DNA of 64,000 nucleotides from Hymenolepis diminuta (lineage: Eukaryota > Platyhelminthes > Cestoda > Cyclophyllidea > Hymenolepididae). The notes beneath the pieces are model-generated. The model saw nothing but the letters and a program-made list of their open reading frames with translations, was not told the origin of the DNA and did not search any database. The position numbers and the translations under genes are program-made. The stretch's first letter is position 1. The number at the start of each line of letters is the position of its first letter. Below are positions 26,491-37,640 of the stretch, one piece after another. The stretch spans positions 3,104,794 through 3,168,793 of the forward strand of contig CAADRB010000001.1 in assembly GCA_900708905.1 (NCBI GenBank), given 5' to 3'.

Positions 26491-28379
26491 CAGCATTGTC
26501 AACGCTGTCTTAATTTGCACAAAAAGAATAATGAAAAAATTTCAATATTTGCGAATATTATCTAGTTGTCTGATTAAAATATTTGGCTTAATTCGGAATC
26601 CGTATTTCCGGCAAATGGGTCTCCCCAAAAATTAACTTCACGACTATGTTTTACCATATTATAAGTAGAATTATCAATTAATGAAATCGTCATTAATAAA
26701 CTTAATTGGCTCCTCGATGTTCTGAAGCACATAGAGACTGGCATTACCTGCAGTCTATCGCTATATCGAAGGAAAACATGATTTTCACCATGTTTATCTC
26801 TCCATCAGGCACTAATTATGCACTAAGGAAATTAAAGAGGAATTAGAGGAACCAATTAAAACTGTGGAATTCCTTCTAAGTGTCAACCCTCCGTAAATAA
26901 TAACGAGGATTGTCTAAATATTAGTTGACTTTCATTGGTAGGAGTCTTTCACATTTGAAATGCTCTGAAGAGTGCGGGAATTGCATCATTTTCCGGCTAT
27001 GTACAGCACGATTAAAAATCAGCTCCAGACATTTAAAAGGTCAAATCGGGCTAATTTATTTACGGATAATGAAGTTCGAAAGTTATTTATTGTTTGAGCT
27101 AAAGAAATTATCACAGAAGTATATGCACAACTCAACGCTCTCAATAACCATCAAGTTCGGTGTCTGAAGCATTATTGTTCATTGAAATTTAAGGTACTCC
27201 TAGCTTAAACCAACTAATGGCTCTCCTAATCTAAAGATGGTGGTGAGGCTATTATTTAATCTTTTAAAGTTTATCAGTTTGTTTGCTTTCCCATTCAGTG
27301 CTAAGTTCCAGTTGAATGGTCTCGAAATCTCAAAGAATAGGGTTGTAACATGAAGAGGCCATTAAAGCAGCTGAGGCTATGTGAAAGCATGTGTATCAAG
27401 GCTGAAATCCTTCATTTTCCCTCTCTCCCATTTGAACAAAAATTTTACAGAAAGCCCACATCTCTGTCAATATCGTTTCCACGAAGCAATTCTTTGCATA
27501 AACCGACCAAAAGCTTCTTCACTCTTGAAAACCAACTTTTATCGCGGTTATTGCCTAATTGTTGCTAAACTCCAACCAAAAAAAATCTGTAGCATATCTC
27601 TTTTCATGATGAGTAATTAAACACTAATCGCATTTCAATTTCTATGGAAATCTTTACCTCCAAGTTCAAAATCTTCAAAGTTACACCAGTATCCCCTCTG
27701 TAAAAGTTAAACTAAGAACATCATATTCCTTTTGATATTACACTTTTGATATATTATACATTCTGATTGAACGACGTTAATAAATTAGATGAGATCCTCT
27801 AATATTTGAATATATGAAGCAGTACCCTATTCAAACTCAAATATTTCATTGATGAAATGAATAAAACTTAAAAGGGTAAACTGAAATATGGTGGGAAATC
27901 TGAGATTTCTACCACTGAGGATCCAGAGATCAATTAAAAGAGAAGGTGAAGAAACAGTTGTTGGAACAATAAAGGCACTACATCGCTCGCTCCCTTTAGT
28001 CACTGCTGCAAGGTGCCATAAAATGCTATGATAAATTATCTCGACCCGGTATATATCTTATATGATGTAAATAAACAAATAACAAATGCGTGCTTGAATT
28101 TTAGCACATATTTGCAGCAAGTGATGATTACGACTACTCGATGGACAACATTAGATAATTCTCCCTGCAACACGATGACTTGTAATAAAAGGTTGCTGTT
28201 ATGGGGTCTTCATTGGTAATATCGGAAGTAAGAAAATCTAATAATGTATTTGCTTGCCAGTATATGAAGTTGCTAATCAGTACAGAGCAGAAACTTGAAA
28301 GAACGAACACAAGCAGGAGTTTCTATATCATTGTTAATATTGTATAATATTATTATAAAATATGTCTTAACTGGTCTCA
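26491..28379. other. No gene or repeat recognised
   Basis: AT-rich with overlapping chance ORFs of 72-80 codons at 26925-27620 that show no family resemblance. Confidence 0.55.
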
Positions 28380-28565
28380 TTTACATACATGTCGTTGTAA
28401 GAAGATATAAGTGGATCAGAGTGGTATGACCAACCAATTAATTAAATTAACTGAATATTGCAGATATTAATTCGTCCATATACCCAGAAGTCAAATAACA
28501 GAAATTGATCAATGGATTGTTTGGAATCTACAAAGTTAACTATTTTCCTTAAGAACCTCAATATC
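28380..28565 (+). mobile_element. SINE-1 copy 3
   Basis: Blocks in order are tgtaagaagatataagtgga, gtggtatgaccaaccaatta, aattaaattaactgaatatt and cagatattaattc. They match 33550-33890, which reads ggctgtaagaagatgcag, ggcatgacaaaccactcaat and taaattaactggtcaac. The 3' half is more diverged. Confidence 0.6.
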
Positions 28566-28689
28566 TTGAATTCATAATATGATTCTAATCAAAAGTCCCG
28601 CTTTATCCTTTTTTGAAAAATTTCTCGTATTCAGAGGTTATATTTTGAAACTATTTCATTTTTTTACAAGACAATGAGTAGTAAAATAT

Positions 28690-28915
28690 TATATAAATCG
28701 ATCTGTGCGCCAGTAGTGCAATGATTAGTGTGTAAGTCCACAAGTCAGAAGTAGAGATATCAGTGCCCGATGGTATACATCCAGTGGTGTTGGTGGTGAT
28801 TCCGGTCAACATGGGAAGTGGCAGACTGAGTTTCTCGTGAGAGCGGCTCAAGGATATCTCCCGCCTATCCAAATTAGGAGCTGTGTACTCTTCTTTCAAT
28901 GGTCTTGAGAAGTTT
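28690..28915 (+). mobile_element. SINE-2 copy
   Basis: The head reads gtagtgcaatgattag, then gtccacaagtcagaagtaga and gatatcagtgcccg, which fits a tRNA-like A-box/B-box layout. The body reads ggtcaacatgggaagtggca, gagtttctcgtgagagcgg, ctcaaggatatctcc and cctatccaaatt. It is one of the best preserved copies together with 21008-21200. Confidence 0.75.
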
Positions 28916-29569
28916 TATGAATTGTTTTGAATACTTTTAAGGGATCAGTATGATTAGCTAACCTCTCATGTTAAAGGAAATTTTACCATTTAAAGAGTTC
29001 AAATACAAAAGAATTCGTTTCCCTATCTTTTATATAAGTAGCCTCATTTTATTCAGTTTTATTGATTATTGAACTGGCTCATCTATTGATTTTATTTAAT
29101 AGCAATAAAATAACAAGATAAACTCCAAATTTAAAAAATAAATTTCTTAGCAGTTTAACATAGGTAGGTAATCAAATTTTCACTCTAAATAACTAAAATT
29201 TGTGGGAATAATACGGTAGATTGAAGATAAAATTTGCTTTTACTTTTATTCTTGGAATGTAATTTGGGAAGATGTGTATGAATGTGTGCCTTCCCTCAGT
29301 TTTTCTAAACTTTCCATTTTGAACAGTGGTTTCCTCGGTTGAACAACTGATTCACTATAACTATGTATATTAACATGCTTTACATTAACGGCAGATAAAT
29401 CTCAGCATTTCCCCAGTTAAAATGTTCAGTTAAAATTACACAAAGTGATGAAAGAATATTTTGTTTATATTTTTATAATTTTAAGATGCTAATTTTAAGG
29501 AATAAATGATTTCGGCCAGTTTTTAATGCATAACTTTAGTCCTTATTTGAAATTTAAACTTAATGGGAG
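28916..29569. other. No gene or repeat recognised
   Basis: AT-rich sequence with nothing assignable. Confidence 0.55.
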
Positions 29570-29830
29570 ATTATTTTAGTCTGCCTAAAGTTCCACTATG
29601 GAAGCCGCGATCTTGATTTTTGCATGGCAGTTCTTTGACAGTTTTTGTATTAACTGAGCATGTTTTCCTATAAAGAGTCGTTGCTATCTTAGAAATTTAA
29701 TAGTTAACTGCAATTTTTGATGGTGTATGGACAAATTAGCATGCTTTTAAGCTTTAAACATCTTTAAATCTTTATAGGGAGTAACTTTTCAGTCATCCTC
29801 TTTCAGTGATTCATACATTAGTGGGGTCCA
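29570..29830 (+). repeat. Dispersed repeat F, copy 1
   Basis: It shares ordered blocks with 62390-62600: a ttccactatggaagc block, gatcttgatttttgcatggcagtt, and about 120 bases later ttaaacatctttaaatct then gggagtaac. The other copy has actccgtggaggaatctg, gtcttgaattttccatggcagtt and atttaaacgtctttataaggagttac. It is an old non-coding repeat of unknown type. Confidence 0.45.
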
Positions 29831-31739
29831 TATATTTAACCTATTTGAAATTTTACAAGATCGGTGATATTTTTTCTACGTTTGTGCAAAACACTAGTTA
29901 CGTCTAAAACTAGGCATGTAGTCCGTTTTTCTGTCTCTCGAAATGACAGCTCTGCACTAATTGCGAACAGAAAGCTGACTAATTTATGGAACTCTTTGCT
30001 TTTGTTCTTGCTGAAATGGCGTTTTTTTAAAGTCTAATAGTAATGAAAAGTGCTATTGTACTTAAACAGAGCAAGAATTTAATGTAGAGCTCATCTCTAG
30101 AGGTGGTGAGCTGTTTTCATTAAACAAATTGTTAACAACTTGCCGATTCTACTCAATCACTTTCCAATTTTACTATTAATAGAATTCTTCTAATATTATC
30201 ATGTTTCCACCTATGAGAAGTGAGAATTACATGTTTAAAACACTGATTATACAATGAACAGCTTACAGACGTGATCGAGACTTGTGTTATTTTAATTTTA
30301 ATTTTATTTTTAAGGAGGAAAAACACCTTTGGAAAGTATAAAAACTGATGAATTTGGGGGTCTGTTATCACCCCCACATTTCTGCCCACATTTCATTTAT
30401 CAAATGGTAATAATACCTGGTTATTAGTCAGTAGTTAAAGGTGCCATGCTATTTCTCTATTTCGAGAACTATTTCGAGAAATATGCGATTAGTAAATTTC
30501 AATAAAAATGCAAGATATTGATAATAAAATTGGATACTCAATTGACTCGGAAACGAACCCGCAAAATATATCAAATTATCAAGTATTCTATCGGACTATA
30601 GGGCAGCGAGGTATCTTTATTTTCAAGAGTGAAGTCGTAATGATTAACTTTTCCTTATCTAAATTAAACATAGTGTTGAAAGTTCTACACCTCAACTTCA
30701 ACTTTGAGTATTAACCGATAATATTTTTGATTATATAAACATTGTTACTTTATCCATGGTACAGAGAAATTTTCAGTTGCTCAATTGTTAAAAAGGTGCC
30801 AAGTTACTGACACCGGTTGTCCAAATGGGCAGATGGTAATAGATTATTGTAGAAGTAAATCTACAAATCAGTACGTATGCTCTCAAGAGCTGTCACACAA
30901 AATTCAAGTCTGCAAGTTATATAATGAAGTTTCGAGCGGTTTTAGAAATTTTTCGTTTCTTTTTACCTAATATTCAGATATCAATTGAAAGCCCATATTA
31001 TGTGTATTCCTTTCAAGTTCAAATTTTAGAAAATCAGCGATTAATAAATTAATAATTTGAATTTTATGAAATTCCGTTACTTTTTAACCACGATATACCT
31101 CTAGATATTTTGAAAACGAGAACAGAAGATGGGAAATGAGTTCCCTGGCTTTACTCTTACCAACACCGTAATCTCACAGTCTGCTGACTTCTGTAATAAA
31201 ACGGAATTTTCAAAATCTCGCTTTTCGACATCCGTTTTAATGTAAAGGATTGTAAGATTTCATCAAATATTACATATTGATTAAAAACATTAACTAATAT
31301 CTGTACTACCTTTAGTTAGTATTCATTTCACTGGGCGAAAAAATGATCATTTCATATTTTTATGAAAGATTTCATTCAAATATGAAGAGATTTTTTACAG
31401 TTTCATCCGTCGAAGGGAGAGAAAAGTCAAATGCAAAGAATTCGTTATTGAAAAGTAAGGACTTCAACTGTTACAAATACAACACATCTTTGTTCGCTTT
31501 ATTACGGCGAGAAAAAGGTAAATAGTGTATATCGGAAATGAAATCAAGTGTTCTACATAGCTCCAGTTGCTGATAGGACCTTTTGGTCCTTATAAAATTC
31601 ATCCCCGGAGATTTTGAAAACGTCTGGTAGGAGCTTGGCTTTTAAGGCAAGTGAGAGAAACCTATAGCAGATATTAGTTTCTATTAGCTAAGATATTTAT
31701 CTATTTGAATTTCTTTTAATTTCGAAGTTCAAATTTGTT
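29831..31739. other. No gene or repeat recognised
   Basis: AT-rich with chance ORFs of 60-78 codons. No RNA gene or transposon remnant is supportable. Confidence 0.55.
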
Positions 31740-31840
31740 TGAATACAAGAAGAGGCGTACACTCGATTTGATTAAATTGAAAGGATTAGGTGATGGCCCC
31801 ACTCCCATCTTTCGATTTACAAATTTGTTAGTTGGTGTAA
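31740..31840 (+). repeat. Dispersed repeat D, copy 1
   Basis: The block aaaggattaggtgatggccc, actcccatctttcgatttac, then gttagttggtgtaagct matches 59165-59235 (aaaagattgggtgattatgg, cactcccgtcttgaatttac, cagttagcattggct). Only about 70 bases can be aligned. Confidence 0.5.
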
Positions 31841-32819
31841 GCTAGGGGGATTTTTCTGCTCCTCGCCAAAGTGCCAACACAATGCTAGCTCAACAAATAG
31901 ATTAATTGTTTACCAGGAACAAAACCGAACATGTCTAATTTTTTGGTAGAATTAGTCCATTCACTGTAAAAGCACTTTTTTATTTCAAATCCGCCCAAAT
32001 AATCCTCCCGTCGACTGGTAAGGTTTTCCATGTGTTCTGCATACTAAATTTTCAACAGGTCCATTTTTATGTTCTGTGCGGGTTGCAGCGTTTTCAGAGA
32101 ACGGTATTTTCAACATTATATCGGTAAGCAAATTCTAAAAGTTTTTGTAATACTCAAACGTCAAATCTACAATTACCGATTTATACAGAGGTAGGTTTAT
32201 GAAATGAATAGCGGAGGTGAGAAGGAATTTCAGTATTAACTTTAAAATGATTGAGGAAAGAGATGAAATACCATCGATAATAATGCAAAATTATTAATTA
32301 CTTTAGCTAATATATTACTCTAGCTTATCTTCCCTGCCCAGTAGAATAAAGTTATCCTTTTCAAAATTGTACCTATAAATAGGCCCACCTTGTATTAATT
32401 ATAACAACAACCGCTGAGGCAGAATTCGTGTTTTCGATATATGCTAGTATACACTCAGAATAATCATCCGCGTTGGCTAAATTTGACCAGTAAATGGAGT
32501 TTTAGAATTTGATTTTCCCATCAGGAAGGCTCTGTAATGGTACCTCACTACCTATGATGACTGTTGGAAAACGCTATCCTGAATGGGTTGAGGAATTATA
32601 GGATTATCATACTATTAGCAGATTGGTTTGCAGATACATCGAAGTTTATGTTCTACATTTAAATTACAATATTCGCCAATTCACTTATAGAACTAATACT
32701 CAGAGAAGCAGATGAGTAAGCTTTGAGGGTTTTAATTTTAGGAAGAGAGTAGGAGAATTCGGTCTATAATGTGCTAAATTTTCCTCAGTTTGTTGATCAG
32801 CTCAGATTAAAGAACATAT
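31841..32819. other. No gene or repeat recognised
   Basis: AT-rich sequence with nothing assignable. Confidence 0.55.
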
Positions 32820-33140
32820 GTTGGCATACTTTTATTATTATTATCCACAATAATGCGAAAATATTACAATTTTAATTATGGAAAGCAACTGACATCGAAT
32901 AACAGTAAGTCCAACAAATAACAATGGGGCGGGGATCATAAAGATACAGAGAGCAACATCAGGGTATCAAAATGTTCTATTTCATTTGATTTTTGGACTT
33001 GAGTTTTACAACATTCCCTAAATGGGCAATTCACGTTCCAAAATTCATAATTTACGATTCGTCTGCGATAGTCAGTTCTTATTAACAATTATTATTTACT
33101 CGGAAAGGGTTGGTTTTGCCAAATACTCTGATATTTTTTG
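32820..33140 (+). repeat. Dispersed repeat E, copy 1
   Basis: It shares aagcaactgacatcgaataa, then cagtaagtc, gggatcataaagat, gagcaacatcagggta and aaatgggcaattc with 50750-51010, which reads gtaactgacatcgaataaca, gagagtct, ggagatcaaaaagatgg, gagcagagccaaggca and caatgggtagttcc. The near-identity of actgacatcgaataacag makes the relationship secure. Partial copies lie at 52580-52720 and 60890-61010. No frame is conserved. Confidence 0.7.
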
Positions 33141-33549
33141 TGTATTTGCTAAGTTTACCTGCCGGCAATCTTTAAAAACATGAATATGCATTTTGCCAAA
33201 TGAGTCATGGATGATGGAGTAGTATCGTTTTGTCATTCCATCCAATCAACCGCAGACACCTAGCTTGACAACTGACGTTTCCGTGTATTCTGGACATCAA
33301 ATGTCAATGAAATTCATTTTTGTGCTCCTTGAAGGTGGTCACGTCTTTAGAAAAAAGGTATATCATTAATTACGATTGGCAAATAACTTTCCAGACCATT
33401 TCGAAAGCCGAGTATCATATAGGAAACTAATGTTTTATCTGGATATACTTTATAAAATATTGAGAGAAAATACTGATACTGATTTTGAAATGTTTGAAAC
33501 AAAAAACTGTTTTAGACCTCATTAGCTGAGTTTAATTTGAGTGAATTCT
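33141..33549. other. No gene or repeat recognised
   Basis: AT-rich sequence between repeat E and SINE-1; nothing assignable. Confidence 0.5.
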
Positions 33550-33890
33550 AGTGAATTGTGATATATTGAAAATGACTGCTGATATCAACTATCTGCTCAT
33601 GGCTGTAAGAAGATGCAGCTGTAAATGGCATGACAAACCACTCAATTAAATTAACTGGTCAACAGGCTTTGAATATCACAGATATAAACTCACCGAAGCT
33701 TGGAGACTAAATCATGACAATAAAATTCAGGAAAATGAATTGCCCAATGTTTTCAGAATTCAAATTAAGTTCGCCTCTTGAAAATCCGAATTCATTCTAT
33801 AATCCTATACGACTCCCTCTATTTCATCCCTCCCTAGACAATTCTGCTGTTTCTTATGCTTCTTTACTTTTCTATTATGAAAACGTCTAA
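33550..33890 (+). mobile_element. SINE-1 copy 4
   Basis: A long copy with ttgaaaatgactgctgatat, ctgctcatggctgtaagaag, aaatggcatgacaaaccact, caattaaattaactggtcaa, caggctttgaatatcacaga, ataaactcacc and gactaaatcatgac. The tail has cagaattcaaattaagttcg, then a ctccctctatttcatccctc block and ctgtttcttatgc. The tail blocks recur at 35500-35620 and 42030-42175. Confidence 0.7.
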
Positions 33891-34149
33891 AAGATTTTTA
33901 TATTTAATAAGTGGTTATAAACCTTTATACACAGATAAGTAATCGTGTTGAATTTTCAATCACGTCAGAGTATTTGTAATTCTTTAAGCTAAATGGAGGT
34001 GTTGCATAAATATGTATGATTAGACAAATGTTCCTATAAATGCTTTCAATTTAAGGTTCGCATTTTAGGGTTTGTTCATTAACTTATTATAAATGTCATC
34101 ATAACTATTGTTAATTAACGGCTTTTTACTATCTTAGGAAGGCAAATTT
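33891..34149. other. No gene or repeat recognised
   Basis: AT-rich spacer between two SINE-1 copies. Confidence 0.5.
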
Positions 34150-34420
34150 ATCGAGGTAGCATGAACAAGCACAAATGAATAAGTGATATACATCGCGAAC
34201 CTGAGCTTACGCAGGAACCAATCGGTCAAATAGTGAAATTTGAACTTTAGATCATTAAAAATGGCTTGATGAACTATATACTATCCGAAAAAGTGGACAT
34301 TCGAATGAATTTGGAATTTAAATAAAGTACGACTTTGTTACCTGCTTCTACTAGATCTCGCATTTCGTCTCTTGATAAAAAATAGTCATATTTCCCATTT
34401 TTTATTTGTTTTTGAATGAT
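34150..34420 (+). mobile_element. SINE-1 copy 5
   Basis: It reads cgaggtagcatgaacaagca, then catcgcgaacctgagcttac, gcaggaaccaatcggtcaaa, tagtgaaatttgaactttag and atcattaaaa, followed by a tail with ctagatctcgcatttcgtct. These match the A-box-like block, the cagacctaagctcacccgga block and the tail of the 35286 copy. It is strongly diverged. Confidence 0.55.
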
Positions 34421-34944
34421 TTAAATTTGTTAGAAGAAATAATAACTATAAACTTAGATGGTAGCTCCCCTCCCCATTTTACACTCCGAAACGTCCAAAT
34501 TCTCTTATGTCTTGGGCCATATTAATCGTTTTCCATATGCTTTTCAAAAGACTGTCATCATAACTTATAGCATGACCTTAGAACTGACATATAATCTCCA
34601 AACCAAATCATTTACCTAAAAGTGTTTTTCTCGGACAAGTTCTGATGACGACTATTATCAATGAGTAAGACAACAACAAAAAGGTTTTGGTATTTTTAAC
34701 CTTCGGAGGAGGTCCGTAAGTAATGGTTAAGAAGCTGCTGAGGTACAAAAACTCGCGCCACCATAAACATTAAGAGATGTTTGCCGGTAAATGAACAGCC
34801 TTCCTGTTGTTTCCAGAGAAAAGAAAAAGAGATTTTTATAGCCAAACCTAACTTGCATTTCTTTCTTGCAGGGGTCGTCAAAAGAATAAATCATGATTGA
34901 TTAATTTTTCATTCGTACTTCCGTGAAGTTAACTGCTGTAATGT
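34421..34944. other. No gene or repeat recognised
   Basis: AT-rich sequence with a 61-codon chance ORF on the minus strand and nothing assignable. Confidence 0.5.
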
Positions 34945-35170
34945 TGGGGGGTCTAGTTTCTGTCACTATATGTCTGCCCACCAGATATCGCTAGGCTAGG
35001 ATTAACTCGAATTGTGGGAGAAGGATGAGACAGAACGCAGTTACTCTGTAAACAAAAAATGTATATGAATATAAGTCATTTTCATGTTATTAATATTTGG
35101 AGGACAAAATATTGTTGGACTGATAACAGTTTTATATATCGAGCAACTGCCATGTTATCATGGGCAGTAC
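34945..35170 (+). repeat. Dispersed repeat C, copy 3
   Basis: Probably the most complete copy: gtctagtttctgtcactata, ccaccagatatcgctaggct, gagacagaacgcagttactc, taaacaaa, tattaatatttggaggacaa, aatattgttggactgataac, agttt and caactgccatgttatcatgg. All blocks recur in order in the 2655 and 56330 copies. It lies about 115 bases upstream of a SINE-1 copy. Confidence 0.65.
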
Positions 35171-35285
35171 GCGTTGCATAGTGATTAGGATAAGTGATGA
35201 TTTAGAGACAACTTGTGGGAATTGATAATCTCAAGACATGATGACAACTACGACAATCGGTGATAAAACATTTAATAACCTCTGC

Positions 35286-35620
35286 TATATTAAAATGCCT
35301 TTGCTAGAATCATCTGCCTGCTCAGGATTTTAACTATGCGCAAATGAATTAAGGTAGTATAACCAAATGTTTAGTTATAGTAATCAGTTAACAAGGGCTG
35401 ACTATCGCAGACCTAAGCTCACCCGGAAACAAGGGATCAAACCACGGAAACTTAGCTTAAGAATATTCTGAAATCGCAGCGTGACAACTCAGTGCTTCCG
35501 GAATTCAAGTTAAGTAAGACATTTATTATTCTGACTTTTTTAATACCCTTATTCGATCTCCTATTTCATCCTTTACCGAACTAACCCGCACTTTCAGATG
35601 CTATCCCATGATCTAAAATA
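35286..35620 (+). mobile_element. SINE-1 copy 6 (with B-box match)
   Basis: It reads tattaaaatgcctttgctag, ctgcctgctcaggatttta, gcgcaaatgaattaaggtag, atcagttaacaagggctg and cgcagacctaagctcaccc, then ggatcaaacc. The nonamer gatcaaacc at 35435-35443 fits the Pol III B-box GWTCRANNC. The tail has cttccggaattcaagttaag, a tcgatctcctatttcatcct block and cagatgctatcccatgatct. The A-box-like to B-box distance is about 80 bases, longer than in a tRNA, so the origin of the head is uncertain. Confidence 0.7.
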
Positions 35621-35789
35621 TCACTTTTTAATTACCATGGGTAATAATAATATGGATTGAATATTAAGTAATAAATATTTACCTGTAATGGGGTCTCGAG
35701 CTGTTTATTCACAATTTGAACTTTATATAATTTCTCACTTAATGTTTGTTCTTTCATATTTCGTTTAGTCTAAAAAATCCGGTTAATAC

Positions 35790-36080
35790 CAGACGTTTGA
35801 TTTGATTAAAAGATCATTAAAGCGCCACATTTGAACATTAATCCATGAGCCAAATTGTAAAATTCGAATTTTTGGACTTGAAGTAGTGAACTGCTCGTTA
35901 AGTGAATATTCTACAACTTCCGATTCTGAAAATCAAATGAATTGACTCTTTTGCAGCTCTCTTTCCGATCTTCTCCCCCTATTCCCTATTGGGATTTACC
36001 CAATTCCCGTTATTTTCTCGCAATGAAAAATTGCAAAATTTTTCTGTGTTGTGGGTTAAATTAATAGTATGATAACTATT
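35790..36080 (+). mobile_element. SINE-1 variant, copy 2
   Basis: Blocks are aaaattcgaatttttggact, agtgaactgctcgttaagtg, aatattctacaacttccgat, tctgaaaatcaaatgaattg, actctttt, then a pyrimidine-rich part with cccctattccctattggg and cgcaatgaaaaattgc. All align with the variants at 13830 and 36750. Confidence 0.6.
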
Positions 36081-36749
36081 TCTTAATGGACCAAATAGGA
36101 TATTAGCGTTTAAGTACCAGAGAAGAAGGTTAAATATGATTGGTAGTAAGATTTTAATTAAATTACCTCATGCATTCTCTTCTAACTGTTAGCATTCTAT
36201 ATAAAACTGGATAATTTCCAAGATCGGGTATCTCTAATCTAATCATTCTTACCCTTTTTCCTCTCAATTATAGATTTTAGCTGACTAATTAATCCACTAA
36301 ATTACGCATAATTTTACCACTCGACGAATGGTTATTTTTCATTATGGTCATAACTTAGTATTTATATCATTTAAAACAGGAATAAACAGGCAGGTTGAGG
36401 TGATTTTTGTATTTCCATGCAGCTGTGAAAGAAAAATGTTTTTTTTCGGTACCATTTACTAGGAAAATAAGTGACATTTTTGTATATCAAATATTTATAA
36501 ATACCCAACAAACAGGATAGGCACAATAAAGCCATAAATAAGCAAAAAAAACCGTCGCTGGCAATCACAGCGAAATTATTGATTTTTGGTGTATTACATG
36601 CTATCAGGTTTTATTTATTATATCATTAATGCATAAAAAATTAGATATCTCATTTCACTTGCTATATATTACGTAAATTCATTTTGTCTTCTCAACCATT
36701 GGTAGAAAAACAACAAGTCGAAAGGGAGAGACAGGCCACCGCGATTAAA
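36081..36749. other. No gene or repeat recognised
   Basis: AT-rich with a 65-codon chance ORF on the minus strand. Confidence 0.5.
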
Positions 36750-37030
36750 AGCAGTCAATTAGCGCTGGACACCTTAGACAAGTGTTTGTTGAATCCAGGA
36801 AACGAATCATGAAATTTGAATTTTGGAAAGTGAACTATCCATTTAGCAAATACTCTACAACCCAAATCTATAACTCAAATGAAGCAAGACTCTTCGATAT
36901 CCTGACGTTACACCCAACAGCTTTTTGATTCCTTCCTCATTAACACCTGTTGGGCTTTTTGTTAACCGATTTTACCTGCTTCTCACGACTGAAAGTGTAT
37001 TTTTTCAGTAGTAATTATCAAAATAGTCAT
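36750..37030 (+). mobile_element. SINE-1 variant, copy 3
   Basis: It reads aatccaggaaacgaatcatg, then aaatttgaattttggaaagt, gaactatccatttagcaaat, actctacaacccaaatctat, aactcaaatgaagcaagact and cttcg, followed by acccaacagctttttgattc and cctgttgggc. The left end retains the SINE-1 layout of a gctctgg-like block followed by the aatccaggaaac block, which links the variant to SINE-1 proper. Confidence 0.55.
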
Positions 37031-37454
37031 TTATTCATTTGCGTCGGTATTGAGCATTGTAGAGAACGTCTGCCATGTCCTTAGTCCAAAGAGAGAGACT
37101 ATTTGCTTATTTTCAGAGACTAGAATGATCAATTAAAGTGCTCAACTTCAGTCGATATTGCAATGATCATTCTCTTTTAAATAGAGATATCAATGTTTAT
37201 CAAAAATTATTGAGTAGCTCCATCAGGACGCAAATTATTTCAATAACATTAGAGACATCTAGACATATCCTGAAGTTTTCAGTTTCAAATTCCTGAAATT
37301 TGAGTACAATTTTAAAAGGCCATGAAATGCACTTTCACTAAAACAAGTAGACTTGAAGCAAACTGAGATAATATTTTAATTATTTCGATAAAAATCACAT
37401 TTTGGGTGATAGAACGACGACGCTACTTAGTAGCTAGTTAAAAAATATGAAATA
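37031..37454. other. No gene or repeat recognised
   Basis: AT-rich sequence with nothing assignable. Confidence 0.5.
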
Positions 37455-37640
37455 TTCCACGTGCGCGTTCGCCCATCGGTACTCATTCAATGATGCGTAT
37501 GAAAAAAGGACCTGATTAAGTCTGGTCAACAAGAGAGATGATAACACGTGATTTTCTCGTAAGAACGGCTATAAGATACTTGCCTTCATACAAATCAAGT
37601 ACAGTAAATACTTCTCGGAATGCCGAACTCTAGGCTCATG
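37455..37640 (+). mobile_element. SINE-2 copy (body)
   Basis: The body reads ctgattaagtctggtcaaca, agagagatgataacacg, gattttctcgtaagaacggc, tataagatacttgcc and caaatcaagtacagtaaata. The tRNA-like head before about 37490 is too diverged to recognise its boxes. Confidence 0.6.
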
